The notes under the pieces were generated by a model, which made no database searches, was not told the origin of the DNA, and saw only the letters and a program-made list of their open reading frames with translations. The translations under genes and the position numbers were made by a program. A stretch of DNA of 64,000 nucleotides, taken from UBA4246 sp045113695 (GTDB taxonomy: Bacteria > Bacillota > Clostridia > Christensenellales > Aristaeellaceae). Where the stretch lies: the NCBI GenBank assembly GCA_045113695.1, contig JBGUJG010000050.1, forward strand, positions 1 to 64,000. The letters run 5' to 3'. Of the stretch, positions 44,941 through 55,003 are shown in pieces. The stretch's first letter is position 1, and each line of letters opens with the position of its first letter.

Positions 44941-44965
44941 CCTTCCGCCGAACATAAGCGGAAGG
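44941..44965 (+). terminator. Hairpin between the AICARFT gene and purD
   Basis: CCTTCCGC and GCGGAAGG form a perfect 8-bp stem around CGAACATAA. The T tract is weak, so it may act as a partial attenuator inside the operon. Confidence 0.45.
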
Positions 44966-45006
44966 CCGGTTCCGTTTGCACTGAACGACACGATCGGGGA
45001 AATATC

Positions 45007-46272
45007 ATGAAAATCATGGTTATCGGCGGCGGCGGGCGGGAGCACGCCATCATCAGAAAACTGAAGGAAAATCCGCAGGCGGAAGTCATTTACGCCCTGC
45101 CTGGGAACGGCGGCATCGCGGCGGACGCGGAATGCGTCCCGATCGGGGCAAAGGACATTCCGGCGATTGTACAGTTTGCCAAAGAAAAAGGCATCGGCTA
45201 CGCCGTGGTCGCGCCGGACGATCCGCTGGCCCTGGGCTGCGTGGATGCCCTGGAAGCAATCGGGGTTCCCTGCTTCGGGCCGGACAGAAAGGCCGCCGTC
45301 ATCGAGAGCAGCAAGGTGTTCAGCAAGAACCTGATGAAGAAATACGGCATCCCCACTGCTGCCTTTGAAGTGTTTGACAGCGCAGCGGAAGCCCTTGCCT
45401 ACCTGGAGACGGCTCCGGTTCCCACGGTGGTCAAGGCGGACGGCCTGGCCCTGGGCAAGGGCGTGACCGTGGCGATGAGCAGGGAGGAAGCCAGGCAGGC
45501 AGTCCGGGAGATCATGGAAGACCGCAAGTTCGGCGACAGCGGCGCGCGCATCGTGATCGAGGAATACCTGGAAGGGCCGGAAGTGTCCGTTCTGAGCTTT
45601 ATGGACGGGGAGACCGTCGTCCCCATGGTGTCCAGCATGGACCACAAGCGCGCCCTGGACGGGGATCAAGGCCCCAACACCGGCGGCATGGGCACGATCG
45701 CCCCGAATCCCTTCTACACCGAAGCCGTGGCGAAGGCGTGCATGGAGAAGATCTTTCTTCCCACCATCCGGGCGATGAAGGCGGAGGGGCGGCCGTTCCG
45801 CGGGTGTCTCTATTTCGGCCTGATGATCACGAAGGACGGCCCCAAGGTGATCGAATACAACTGCCGCTTCGGCGATCCGGAAACCCAGGTGGTCCTGCCG
45901 CTGCTGGAAACGGATCTGCTGACCGTCATGCAGGCGGTCACCGAAGGCCGGCTCAAAGACTGCCCGGTCGCCTTCCGGGACGGGGCCGCCTGCTGTGTGG
46001 TGCTGGCTTCCAAGGGCTATCCCGGATCCTACAAAAAAGGCTGTGAGATCACCATTCCGGACGACGTGCGGGATCAGGTGTACGTGGCCGGGGCAGCCCT
46101 GAAGGACGGCAGGCTGGTCACATCCGGCGGCCGTGTGCTGGGGGTCACCGCCACGGCGGATACGCTCGGGGAAGCGGTGCGCAAAGCCTATGAGGCGGCA
46201 GACCGGGTGAAATTCGAAAACGCCTTCTGCCGCCGGGACATCGGGCAGAGAGCCCTGAGCGCCCTTGAATAA
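45007..46272 (+). CDS. purD: GAR synthetase
   Basis: 421 residues, ATP-grasp ligase that joins phosphoribosylamine and glycine. It starts with MVIGGGGREHAIIRKL, the N-terminal fold of the family. PTVVKADGLALGKGV near residue 138 is the ATP-grasp core, and GDQGPNTGGMGTIAPNPF near residue 219 is the diagnostic PurD loop. It is separated from the AICARFT gene by 75 bases that hold the hairpin at 44941 and has a weaker GGGGAAAT site. Confidence 0.95.
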   Translation: MKIMVIGGGGREHAIIRKLKENPQAEVIYALPGNGGIAADAECVPIGAKDIPAIVQFAKEKGIGYAVVAPDDPLALGCVDALEAIGVPCFGPDRKAAVIESSKVFSKNLMKKYGIPTAAFEVFDSAAEALAYLETAPVPTVVKADGLALGKGVTVAMSREEARQAVREIMEDRKFGDSGARIVIEEYLEGPEVSVLSFMDGETVVPMVSSMDHKRALDGDQGPNTGGMGTIAPNPFYTEAVAKACMEKIFLPTIRAMKAEGRPFRGCLYFGLMITKDGPKVIEYNCRFGDPETQVVLPLLETDLLTVMQAVTEGRLKDCPVAFRDGAACCVVLASKGYPGSYKKGCEITIPDDVRDQVYVAGAALKDGRLVTSGGRVLGVTATADTLGEAVRKAYEAADRVKFENAFCRRDIGQRALSALE

Positions 46273-46293
46273 CAGAAAGTGGAGATCCGTTCA

Positions 46294-49200
46294 ATGGTAT
46301 ACAGAGTCTTTGTGGAAAAAAAGCCGGGCCTGGACAACGAGGCGCAGGCGCTTTTCAGCGACGCCCGCTCCCTCCTGGGCATCCGGAACCTTCAGAAGGT
46401 CCGCCTGCTGAACCGCTACGACGCGGAAAACATGGACAGGGACCTCTTTGACTACGCGGTCCGCACGGTCTTTTCCGAGCCGCAGCTGGACTTTGCTTCG
46501 GAAGAGGCGGATACGGAAGGGGCGCATGTGTTCGCGGTGGAATACCTGCCCGGCCAGTTTGACCAGCGTGCGGATTCCGCCGCCCAGTGCATCCAGATCA
46601 TCAGCCGGGGCGAACGTCCCCTGATCCGCAGCGCGAAGCTGTACGCCCTGTACGGGGATCTGACGGACGCCGAAATCGCGGAGATCAAGCATTACGTGAT
46701 CAACCCCGTGGAAGCACGGGAAGCGTCGCTGGAAAAACCGGAGACCCTGAAAACGGAATACGCTGTACCCACCGAAGTGGCCACCCTGACGGGCTTTACC
46801 GCCCTGGACAGGGAAGGCCTGGAGCGCTTTGTCGCCCGGTACGGCCTGGCCATGGATACGGATGACATCGCCTTCTGCCAGGAATACTTTCAGACCGAGC
46901 GTCGGGATCCGACCATCACCGAGATCCGCATGCTTGATACCTACTGGAGCGACCACTGCCGCCACACCACCTTCCTGACGGAGATCGACAGCGTCCGCTT
47001 TGAAGACCCTCTGCTGGAACAGGCGTACGAAGATTACCTGGCCGTCCGCCGGGAGCTGGGCCGAGAAGCAAAACCCGTCTGCCTGATGGATATCGCGACC
47101 GTCGCCGTCCGCTGGCTCAAGGCGCACGGCCGGCTGCCCAAGCTGGACGAGAGCGAGGAGATCAACGCCTGCACGGTGAAGATCGAAGTCGAAGCGGACG
47201 GACAGAAGGAACCCTGGCTCCTGCTGTTCAAGAACGAGACCCACAACCATCCCACGGAGATTGAGCCCTTCGGCGGCGCGGCCACCTGCATCGGCGGCGC
47301 GATCCGTGATCCCTTAAGCGGCCGGGCCTATGTGTACGGCGCCATGCGCGTCACCGGCGCGGCGGACCCGACCGTGCCTGTTTCCGAGACCATCCCCGGC
47401 AAGCTGCCCCAGCGAAAGCTGGTCACGACGGCGGCAGCCGGCTATTCCTCCTACGGCAACCAGATCGGCCTGGCGACGGGCATCGTGGACGAGATCTATC
47501 ATCCCGGCTACGCGGCCAAGCGCATGGAGATCGGCGCGGTCATCGCGGCGGCCCCGCAGGAAAACGTCCGCCGGGAGCGGCCCGTACCCGGGGACGTGGT
47601 GATCCTCCTGGGCGGCAGCACCGGCCGGGACGGCATCGGCGGGGCGACGGGCTCCAGCAAGGCGCATAACGCCCACAGCGTCGAAACCTGCGGGGCGGAG
47701 GTCCAGAAGGGCAACGCCCCGGAGGAGCGCAAGCTCCAGCGCCTGTTCCGCAATGGGGATGCCACCCGCCTGATCAAGCGCTGCAACGACTTTGGGGCCG
47801 GCGGCGTCAGCGTGGCCATCGGCGAGCTGGCGGACGGCCTTTCGATCGACCTGAACGCCGTGCCCAGGAAGTACGACGGCCTGGACGGAACGGAGCTGGC
47901 GATTTCTGAAAGCCAGGAACGCATGGCCGTCGTGGTGGCGAAGGAAGATGTTGAAACCTTCCTTGCCCTGGCAGCAAAGGAAAACCTGCAGGCCTGTCCG
48001 GTGGCCGCGGTCACGGAAGAGCCGCGCCTGAAAATGCGCTGGAACGGCCGCACCATCGTGGACATCAGCAGGGAATTCCTCAATTCCAACGGCGCGCCCA
48101 AGCATATCGGTGTGATCGCGGCCAAACCGGCTTCTTTCGAAAAGCCCCCGGCCGGCGGGTTCCGGGAGACCCTGGAGCAGCTGGCGGAGGACCTCAACAT
48201 CTGCTCCAAACGGGGCCTGAGCGAGCGCTTTGATTCCACCATCGGCGCGGGCACCGTGCTGATGCCCTTCGGCGGCAAATACCAGCTGACCCCTGTCCAG
48301 GCGATGGTCCAGAAGATCAGCATGGAAAAAAAGCATACGGACGACTGCTCCCTGATGGCCTGGGGCTACAACCCCTTCATCACCGAAAAAAGCCCGTACC
48401 ACGGAGCCTATCTGGCGGTGGTCGAGTCCGTCTCCAAGCTGATCGCCTCCGGCGCTTCCTTTGAGGACGTGTACCTGACTTTCCAGGAATACTTTGAAAA
48501 GCCGGGCAAAGACGGCCGGCGCTGGGGCAAGCCCCTTTCCGCCCTGCTGGGCGCCTTCAAAGCCCAGACGGAGCTGGGGATCGGCGCGATCGGCGGCAAG
48601 GACAGCATGAGCGGATCGTTTGAGAAGCTCGACGTCCCGCCGACCCTGGTCAGCTTTGCCGTCACCACGGCGAAAACCGGGGACATCCTGAGTCCGGAGA
48701 CCAAAAAAGCCGGCCATCAGATGATTCTGATTGCCGCGCCGGTGACGGCGGCCGGTCTGCCGGACGCGGAAGCCCTGAAAGAGAACTTCCGGAAAGTGGC
48801 GGCCCTGCGGGAAAGCGGCCGGGCTTTTGCCTGCTGCACGCCGGGCCTGGGCGGCATCGCCGAGGCTGTGATGAAGATGAGCTTCGGCAACGGCCTTGGG
48901 TTCCGCTTTGCGGACGGCTGGACGATGGACGCGCTGACAGCGTACCGCTACGGCGATTTCCTCGTGGAAGTGGACCGCGCCCTGGACGGCGAGACCCTGG
49001 TGGGCGACGTGACGGACAGCGGGTGCCTGGCCCTTGGCATCGAATCCGTGCCGCTTTCCGGATTGCTCAGGACATGGGAAGACCGGCTGGAAACCGTCTA
49101 TCCCTGCAATATCCCAACCCCTTCGGCGGAAGTTCAGGATTTCTCCGCCCCGGCGGACAGCTGGCCTGTGCCGGCCGTCAGAACGGCGAAGCCCCTCGTG

Positions 49201-49986
49201 CTGATCCCCGCGTTCCCGGGCACCAACTGCGAATACGACAGCGCCCGAGCCGTGCGGGACGCCGGAGCGGAGGCACGGATCATGGTGATCAACAACCTCT
49301 CGGCGGACGGCATCGCGCGGAGCGTGGAGGACTTTGCGAAGGCGGTCCGGGAGAGCCGGATCATCTTTATCCCCGGCGGCTTCAGCGGCGGTGACGAGCC
49401 GGACGGCAGCGCCAAATTCATCACTGCCTTCTTCCGGAATCAGGCTGTCAAAGAAAGCGTCACCGAACTGCTGGAGAAAAGGGACGGCCTGATGCTGGGC
49501 ATCTGCAACGGCTTCCAGGCCCTGATCAAGCTGGGCCTCGTCCCCTTCGGGAAAATCATCGATACCGATGAGCATTGCCCGACCCTGACCTTCAACACCA
49601 TTGCCCGCCACCAGAGCCGCATCGTGCGCACCCGCGTGGCAGGCAACAAGAGCCCGTGGCTGCAGCTGGTGAACGTGGGGGACATTTTCTCTGTCCCGGT
49701 CAGCCACGGCGAGGGCCGATTCCTGGCGGAAGAGGACATGATCCGCAGGCTCGCCGAAAACGGCCAGATCGCCACCCAGTACGTGGACCTGGACGGGCAC
49801 GCGACGATGGACGTGCGCTTCAACCCCAACGGCAGCATGCAGGCCATCGAGGGCATCACCAGCCCGGACGGCCGGGTGCTGGGTAAGATGGGCCACAGCG
49901 AGCGCGTCGGCGAAGGCCTGTACAAAAACGTTCCCGGGAACTACGACATCCGCCTGTTTGAATCGGCGGTCAGGTATTTCCGGTAA
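46294..49986 (+). CDS. purL: FGAM synthase, large single-chain form
   Basis: 1,230 residues, the long form with its own glutaminase. It converts FGAR to FGAM. TYWSDHCRHTTF near residue 213, ETHNHPTEIEPFGGAATC near residue 313 and QERMAVVVAKE belong to the synthetase core. The C-terminal class I glutaminase shows PAFPGTNCEYD near residue 970, the nucleophile in LGICNGFQ (Cys1071) and a later His/Glu pair in SHGEGRF. I take ATG 46294 at the MVYRVFVEK homology start; the upstream GTG at 46279 adds five residues only. Because it has its own glutaminase, purS and purQ are not needed. Confidence 0.94.
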   Translation: MVYRVFVEKKPGLDNEAQALFSDARSLLGIRNLQKVRLLNRYDAENMDRDLFDYAVRTVFSEPQLDFASEEADTEGAHVFAVEYLPGQFDQRADSAAQCIQIISRGERPLIRSAKLYALYGDLTDAEIAEIKHYVINPVEAREASLEKPETLKTEYAVPTEVATLTGFTALDREGLERFVARYGLAMDTDDIAFCQEYFQTERRDPTITEIRMLDTYWSDHCRHTTFLTEIDSVRFEDPLLEQAYEDYLAVRRELGREAKPVCLMDIATVAVRWLKAHGRLPKLDESEEINACTVKIEVEADGQKEPWLLLFKNETHNHPTEIEPFGGAATCIGGAIRDPLSGRAYVYGAMRVTGAADPTVPVSETIPGKLPQRKLVTTAAAGYSSYGNQIGLATGIVDEIYHPGYAAKRMEIGAVIAAAPQENVRRERPVPGDVVILLGGSTGRDGIGGATGSSKAHNAHSVETCGAEVQKGNAPEERKLQRLFRNGDATRLIKRCNDFGAGGVSVAIGELADGLSIDLNAVPRKYDGLDGTELAISESQERMAVVVAKEDVETFLALAAKENLQACPVAAVTEEPRLKMRWNGRTIVDISREFLNSNGAPKHIGVIAAKPASFEKPPAGGFRETLEQLAEDLNICSKRGLSERFDSTIGAGTVLMPFGGKYQLTPVQAMVQKISMEKKHTDDCSLMAWGYNPFITEKSPYHGAYLAVVESVSKLIASGASFEDVYLTFQEYFEKPGKDGRRWGKPLSALLGAFKAQTELGIGAIGGKDSMSGSFEKLDVPPTLVSFAVTTAKTGDILSPETKKAGHQMILIAAPVTAAGLPDAEALKENFRKVAALRESGRAFACCTPGLGGIAEAVMKMSFGNGLGFRFADGWTMDALTAYRYGDFLVEVDRALDGETLVGDVTDSGCLALGIESVPLSGLLRTWEDRLETVYPCNIPTPSAEVQDFSAPADSWPVPAVRTAKPLVLIPAFPGTNCEYDSARAVRDAGAEARIMVINNLSADGIARSVEDFAKAVRESRIIFIPGGFSGGDEPDGSAKFITAFFRNQAVKESVTELLEKRDGLMLGICNGFQALIKLGLVPFGKIIDTDEHCPTLTFNTIARHQSRIVRTRVAGNKSPWLQLVNVGDIFSVPVSHGEGRFLAEEDMIRRLAENGQIATQYVDLDGHATMDVRFNPNGSMQAIEGITSPDGRVLGKMGHSERVGEGLYKNVPGNYDIRLFESAVRYFR

Positions 49987-50007
49987 ATCATGACAGAGGA
50001 GAAACGC

Positions 50008-51684
50008 ATGGCATATCTGACTGATATTGAAATTGCCCAGCGGTGCGAGATGAAGCCCATCGGCGAAATCGCGCAGAAAGCGGGCATCGACGAAAAATAT
50101 GTCGAGCAGTACGGCCGTTTCAAGGCCAAGATCGACCCGGCCCTGATGGCCGAAGAAGGCCGGAGGCCCGGTAAACTGGTGCTGGTGACCGCCATCACCC
50201 CGACCCCGGCCGGCGAGGGCAAGACCACCACCACCATCGGCCTTTCGGACGGCCTGGCCCGCATCGGCAAGCGGGTGACGGTCGCCCTGCGCGAACCGAG
50301 CCTGGGCCCGGTGTTCGGCGTCAAGGGCGGGGCGGCCGGCGGCGGCTATGCCCAGGTGGTCCCGATGGAGGACATCAACCTCCACTTTACCGGCGACTTC
50401 CACGCCATCGGCGCGGCCAACAACCTGCTGGCCGCCATGCTGGACAACCACATCCAGCAGGGCAACGCCCTGGGCATCGACGTCAAAAAGATCGTCTGGA
50501 AGCGCTGCGTGGACATGAACGACCGCCAGCTGCGCTTTGTGGTGGACGGCCTGGGCGGCCGCGTCAACGGCACGCCCCGGGAAGACGGCTTTGACATCAC
50601 CGTGGCCAGCGAGATCATGGCCGTCTTCTGCCTGGCCGGCGGCATCAAAGACCTCAAAGAACGCCTGGGCCGGATCATCGTGGCCTATACCTATGACGAC
50701 AGGCCCGTGACCGCGGACGACCTGAAGGCCACCGGCGCGATGGCGGCCCTGCTCAAGGACGCTTTGAAGCCCAACCTCGTGCAGACCCTGGAGGGCACCC
50801 CGGCCTTCGTGCACGGCGGCCCGTTTGCCAACATCGCCCACGGCTGCAACAGCGTCATGGCGACCCGCATGGCCATGCGCCTGGGAGATTACACGGTGAC
50901 GGAAGCCGGCTTCGGCGCGGACCTGGGGGCGGAAAAATTCCTCGACATCAAGTGCCGGATGGCTGGCCTCAGGCCGGATGCCGTGGTCGTGGTCGGCACG
51001 GTGCGCGCCCTCAAGATGCACGGCGGTCTCGATAAAAAGGACCTGGCGAAAGAAGACCTTCAGGCCCTCGAAAAGGGCGTCCCCAACCTGCTGCGCCATG
51101 TCAGCAACATCCGGGATGTATACGGCCTGCCCTGCGTGGTGGCCGTCAACCGCTTCCCCACCGATACGGACGCGGAGATTGACTTTATCATCCGCAAGTG
51201 CCGGGAACTGGGCGTCAACACCGTCCTGAGCACGGTCTGGGCGGAAGGCGGCAAGGGCGGCGAAGCCCTGGCCCGCGAGGTCGTGCGCCTGTGCGAGGAG
51301 GAAGAAAACCATTTCCGCTTCAGCTATGACCTGGACCAGAGCATCGAGGAAAAGCTCGAAGCGATCGTGAAACGGGTCTACGGCGGCGCCGGCGTGGCCC
51401 TGACCCCGGCCGCGAAACAGCAGGCGGCCCGCCTGACCGAACTCGGTTTCGGCGGCCTGCCGGTCTGCGTGGCCAAGACCCAGTACAGCTTTTCGGATGA
51501 TCCTGCCCTGCTGGGCGCGCCTTCCGGCTTCACCGTCACCGTGCGGAACCTCAAGGTGTCCGCCGGCGCGGGCTTCCTGGTCGCCCTGACCGGGGACATC
51601 ATGACGATGCCGGGCCTGCCCAAATCCCCCGCCGCCGAGCGCATCGACGTGGACGAAAACGGGAAGATCACTGGCCTCTTCTGA
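50008..51684 (+). CDS. fhs: Formate-tetrahydrofolate ligase
   Basis: 558 residues. It makes 10-formyl-THF from formate, THF and ATP. The P-loop-like TPTPAGEGKTTTTIGLSDGL near residue 64 and EPSLGPVFGVKGGAAGGGYA near residue 96 are signature segments, and FTGDFHAIGAANNLL follows. The ATG at 50008 has an AGAGGAGAAACG site, with an in-frame ATG at 49990 less likely. At the end of the purine operon it provides the one-carbon unit for PurN and AICAR formyltransferase. Confidence 0.96.
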   Translation: MAYLTDIEIAQRCEMKPIGEIAQKAGIDEKYVEQYGRFKAKIDPALMAEEGRRPGKLVLVTAITPTPAGEGKTTTTIGLSDGLARIGKRVTVALREPSLGPVFGVKGGAAGGGYAQVVPMEDINLHFTGDFHAIGAANNLLAAMLDNHIQQGNALGIDVKKIVWKRCVDMNDRQLRFVVDGLGGRVNGTPREDGFDITVASEIMAVFCLAGGIKDLKERLGRIIVAYTYDDRPVTADDLKATGAMAALLKDALKPNLVQTLEGTPAFVHGGPFANIAHGCNSVMATRMAMRLGDYTVTEAGFGADLGAEKFLDIKCRMAGLRPDAVVVVGTVRALKMHGGLDKKDLAKEDLQALEKGVPNLLRHVSNIRDVYGLPCVVAVNRFPTDTDAEIDFIIRKCRELGVNTVLSTVWAEGGKGGEALAREVVRLCEEEENHFRFSYDLDQSIEEKLEAIVKRVYGGAGVALTPAAKQQAARLTELGFGGLPVCVAKTQYSFSDDPALLGAPSGFTVTVRNLKVSAGAGFLVALTGDIMTMPGLPKSPAAERIDVDENGKITGLF

Positions 51685-51694
51685 GCATTTCCCG

Positions 51695-51720
51695 GGCTGC
51701 CGCCGGAAAAAGCGGCAGCC
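51695..51720 (+). terminator. Terminator of the purine operon
   Basis: GGCTGCCGC and GCGGCAGCC form a perfect 9-bp stem around CGGAAAAA, followed by TTCTGTC. The T tail is short. Confidence 0.6.
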
Positions 51721-51746
51721 TTCTGTCATGGAAAGGAGAACCTGCC

Positions 51747-53072
51747 ATGCCCAATCCCATCCTGCCCCTGTGGGAATATATTCCGGACGGGGAGCCCCGG
51801 GTCTTCGGGGACCGGGTCTATCTGTATGGCTCGCACGACCGGGCGGCGGGCGACGCCTTCTGCGATTACAAGCTGAAGGTCTGGTCGGCCCCGCTTTCCA
51901 ACCTGAACGACTGGCAGTGCCACGGGGACAGCTTCCGCACCCGGCCGGGGGAGAACCGCCCGGCGGATACCCCGTGGACGGACCACTGCCTGTACGCTCC
52001 GGATGTCGTCGAAAAGGACGGAAAATACTATCTTTATGCCTACATCGTCGGCGCGAAGGGAGCCGTGGGCGTATCCGACCGGCCGGAAGGTCCGTTCCGC
52101 CTGCTGTCCCAATACCGCTATACGGACGAAGTGGGGGATGACGGCATCTTCAACGACGCCGGCGTGCTGGTGGATACGGACGGGCGGGTCTACGTGTATT
52201 ACGGATTCGAGCATTCCTGCATGAATGAGCTGGATCCTGAGACCATGTGCGATGTGATCCCCGGCAGCCTCCAAAGAAGCGTGATCGCGGACGGGGAGGA
52301 TGTTCCCCAGGAACGCCGGTTCTTTGAGGCAAGCTCTCCCCGGAAGGTGGGGGATACCTACTACCTGATCTACTCCCCCCGCCGGGGCAGCCGGCTGGCC
52401 TACGCGACCTCTTCGTCTCCGACCGGCCCGTTCACCTACCGCGGGTACATCATTGACAACGGGGCAGACTACCCGGCCGGGAACGACCACGGCTCCATCG
52501 CCTGCCTGAACGGGCAGTGGTATGTCTTCTATCACCGGATGACCAACCACTCCATCATGAGCCGCCGGGCCTGTGTGGAGAAGATCAGTTTCCTGCCGGA
52601 CGGCACGATCCCGCCGGTGGAGATGACCTCCCTGGGCTTTGAGGAGTCGCTCAATCCCTACAAAATCACCCCTGCCGAGATTGCCTGCGTGCTCAGAGGC
52701 GGCTGCTTCGTCACCGAAAAGGACCTGATGACCCGCGTCATTACCGAGATTACCGACGGCTGCGTGATGGGCTACAAATACTTTGACTTTGGGCAGGACC
52801 ATACCGGGGACGGCCTGACCCTGGCCCTGCAGGCCAAAGGCATGGGCGTCCGCTGCAGGGTGCGCGTCCGCCTGGACGACCCGGAAAACGGTCCGGAAAT
52901 CGGCGTGTGCGATATCGGGACGGGGGATGGGATTTACCGGGTGAAAACCGCGCCTGTCACCGGCCTCCATGCCCTCTATCTGATTGCCGAAAACAGGGTG
53001 GACAGCTGGACGGGACAGTTTTTTACCGGACGGAAGCTGTTTGAGCTTCAGTCGTTTGTGTTTCTGAAGTAA
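51747..53072 (+). CDS. Glycoside hydrolase family 43 protein with C-terminal beta-sandwich
   Basis: 441 residues. Five-bladed propeller of GH43, usually a beta-xylosidase or alpha-L-arabinofuranosidase. The likely base is Asp14 in IPDGEPRVFG, the pKa-modulating Asp lies in DDGIFNDAG near residue 131, and the acid is Glu194 in FFEASSPRKVG. YAPDVVEKDGKYYLYAYI near residue 84 is another family marker. The last 130 residues look like a carbohydrate-binding jelly roll (CBM6-like). There is no signal peptide, so it acts inside the cell on imported oligosaccharides. GGAAAGGAGAACC precedes the ATG. Substrate is inferred. Confidence 0.88.
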   Translation: MPNPILPLWEYIPDGEPRVFGDRVYLYGSHDRAAGDAFCDYKLKVWSAPLSNLNDWQCHGDSFRTRPGENRPADTPWTDHCLYAPDVVEKDGKYYLYAYIVGAKGAVGVSDRPEGPFRLLSQYRYTDEVGDDGIFNDAGVLVDTDGRVYVYYGFEHSCMNELDPETMCDVIPGSLQRSVIADGEDVPQERRFFEASSPRKVGDTYYLIYSPRRGSRLAYATSSSPTGPFTYRGYIIDNGADYPAGNDHGSIACLNGQWYVFYHRMTNHSIMSRRACVEKISFLPDGTIPPVEMTSLGFEESLNPYKITPAEIACVLRGGCFVTEKDLMTRVITEITDGCVMGYKYFDFGQDHTGDGLTLALQAKGMGVRCRVRVRLDDPENGPEIGVCDIGTGDGIYRVKTAPVTGLHALYLIAENRVDSWTGQFFTGRKLFELQSFVFLK

Positions 53073-53163
53073 TACTGATTTTCACCTAACCCATGCACAT
53101 CTGCGGGCGCCTTTTGCGCCATCTCTGTGACTTTCCAGGGCCTGCCGGCCCGCTGTTCGGTGA

Positions 53164-53186
53164 AAAACTGTCCACCGGACAGTTTT
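53164..53186. terminator. Bidirectional-looking terminator after the GH43 gene
   Basis: AAAACTGTCC and GGACAGTTTT form a perfect 10-bp stem with an ACC loop. The rest of 53073-53414 holds no supported gene: the short open frames there have no ribosome sites or homology. Confidence 0.65.
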
Positions 53187-53414
53187 CCTGGCTCTCACAG
53201 CCCGTCCTCACCGTACCTACGGGTACGCTTTTGGACGTCTTCCTTGATCTGGCACAAAATCCATCCCGCATCTGCACATGTTCTAGATGAAAAACAGTAT
53301 AAGGAAGCAGTCCGCGGGCTGCTGTCGGTCTGGTGCTTTCCGTGCGGACCTGCCGGCAGGCCATTCTGCGTTCAGCAGCCCGTTGTTTCTTTGCTTCCGG
53401 CCTGTGTTTTTCAA

Positions 53415-53443
53415 TTGACAAAATCCGATCCTTTTGTTATCAT
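53415..53443 (+). promoter_or_regulatory. Sigma-A promoter of guaB
   Basis: TTGACA (53415-53420) and TATCAT (53438-53443) with a 17-base spacer, 33 bases before the TTG start codon. Confidence 0.8.
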
Positions 53444-53475
53444 CATACAAACTGAGTGAAAGGGAGGCGTCCGCT

Positions 53476-54981
53476 TTGGCCTATTACTACCAGGAACCCT
53501 GTCACACTTTCAACGAATATCTCCTGATCCCGGGGTACACGGGGGAAAACTGCGTCGCCCAGAACGTGAGCCTCAGAACTGCCCTGACCAAATACCGCAA
53601 AGGGCAGGAAAAGCCCGCGATCGAACTGAACATCCCTGTCGTTTCCGCCATCATGCAGTCCGTCTCGGACGATAAGCTGGCCATCGCGCTGGCCAAGGAG
53701 GGCGGGATTTCTTTTATCTACGGCGCGCAGAGCATTGAGGACGAGGCCGCGATGGTCGGCCGGGTCAAGGGCTACAAGGCCGGCTTCGTGGTTTCCGCTT
53801 CCAACCTGACGCCGGACAACACCCTGGCGGACGTCCTGGCCTTAAAGGAAAAGAACGGCTTTTCCACCATCGCCGTCACGGAGGACGGCACGGCCAACGG
53901 CAGGCTTCTGGGCATCGTCACCAGCCGGGATTACCGGGTTTCCCGGATGAGCACGGACATGAAGGTCCGCGATTTCATGACCCCGCTGGACAAGCTGGTG
54001 ACCGCTCCGGCGGAAACCACCCTGAGTGTGGCCAACGACATCATCTGGGATCATAAGCTGAACTCCCTGCCGATCGTGGACCGGGAGGGCCGGCTGATGT
54101 ACTTCGTCTTCCGCAAGGACTACGCCTCCCACAAGGAAAACCCCCTGGAGCTGCTGGATAAAAACAAGCGTTTCCTGGTCGGCGCGGGCATCAACACCCG
54201 GGACTATCAGGAGCGCATCCCGGCATTGCTTTCCGCCGGGGCGGACGTCCTGTGCATCGACTCGTCCGAGGGCTATACGGTCTGGCAGCAGCGGGTCCTG
54301 TCCTGGGTGCGGGAACAGTACGGGGACAGCGTGAAGATCGGCGCGGGCAACGTCGTCGACCGGGAGGGCTTCCTCTTCCTGGCCAAAGCAGGGGCGGACT
54401 TTGTCAAGGTCGGCATCGGCGGCGGCTCCATCTGCATCACCCGCGAGACCAAGGGCATCGGCCGCGGCCAGGCGACCGCCCTGATCGAGGTCGTCCAGGC
54501 CCGGGACGAATACTTCAAAGAAACCGGCGTCTACATCCCGATCTGCTCGGACGGCGGCATCGTGTATGACCATCACATGACCCTGGCCCTGGCGATGGGG
54601 GCGGACTTTGTGATGATGGGCCGCTACTTCGCCCGCTTCGACGAAAGCCCCGGAGCCAAGGTGATGGTCAACGGGGTCTACATGAAGGAATACTGGGGCG
54701 AGGGCAGCAACCGCGCCCGCAACTGGCAGCGCTACGACCTGGGCGGCTCAGCCAAGCTGAGCTTCGAGGAAGGGGTCGACAGCTTCGTCGTCTACGCCGG
54801 TTCCCTGCATGACAACCTGGAGATCAGCCTGTACAAGATCAAATCGACCATGTGCAACTGCGGCGTGATCAACCTGGAAGACCTGCGGCAGAACGCCCGG
54901 ATCACCCTGGTGTCCTCCACTTCCATTGTGGAAGGCGGCTATCACGACGTGACCCTGCGGTCCACGCAGCAATTAAAATAA
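53476..54981 (+). CDS. guaB: IMP dehydrogenase
   Basis: 501 residues. NAD-dependent oxidation of IMP to XMP, the entry to guanine nucleotides. Domains: catalytic barrel with CBS pair inserted at about residues 100-220, and catalytic Cys320 in GGGSICITRETKG. The flap segment YWGEGSNRARNWQRYD near residue 405 and the C-terminal KSTMCNCG cysteines mark the clostridial/protozoan subtype. The best start is TTG 53476, nine bases after GGGAGG, giving MAYYYQEPCHTFNEY; the in-frame ATG at 53434 overlaps the promoter. It stands alone between a promoter and a terminator. Confidence 0.94.
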   Translation: MAYYYQEPCHTFNEYLLIPGYTGENCVAQNVSLRTALTKYRKGQEKPAIELNIPVVSAIMQSVSDDKLAIALAKEGGISFIYGAQSIEDEAAMVGRVKGYKAGFVVSASNLTPDNTLADVLALKEKNGFSTIAVTEDGTANGRLLGIVTSRDYRVSRMSTDMKVRDFMTPLDKLVTAPAETTLSVANDIIWDHKLNSLPIVDREGRLMYFVFRKDYASHKENPLELLDKNKRFLVGAGINTRDYQERIPALLSAGADVLCIDSSEGYTVWQQRVLSWVREQYGDSVKIGAGNVVDREGFLFLAKAGADFVKVGIGGGSICITRETKGIGRGQATALIEVVQARDEYFKETGVYIPICSDGGIVYDHHMTLALAMGADFVMMGRYFARFDESPGAKVMVNGVYMKEYWGEGSNRARNWQRYDLGGSAKLSFEEGVDSFVVYAGSLHDNLEISLYKIKSTMCNCGVINLEDLRQNARITLVSSTSIVEGGYHDVTLRSTQQLK

Positions 54982-55003
54982 TCATCATCGGAACAATCGG
55001 CAT

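Noticed and set aside
47314..51729. A 1,471-codon open frame on the minus strand across purL and fhs
   Set aside because: It mirrors the codon pattern of two certain genes and has no domain or start signal.
53093..53459. Small coding frames between the GH43 and guaB genes
   Set aside because: They have no ribosome sites or recognisable domains and they overlap the terminator hairpin and guaB promoter.
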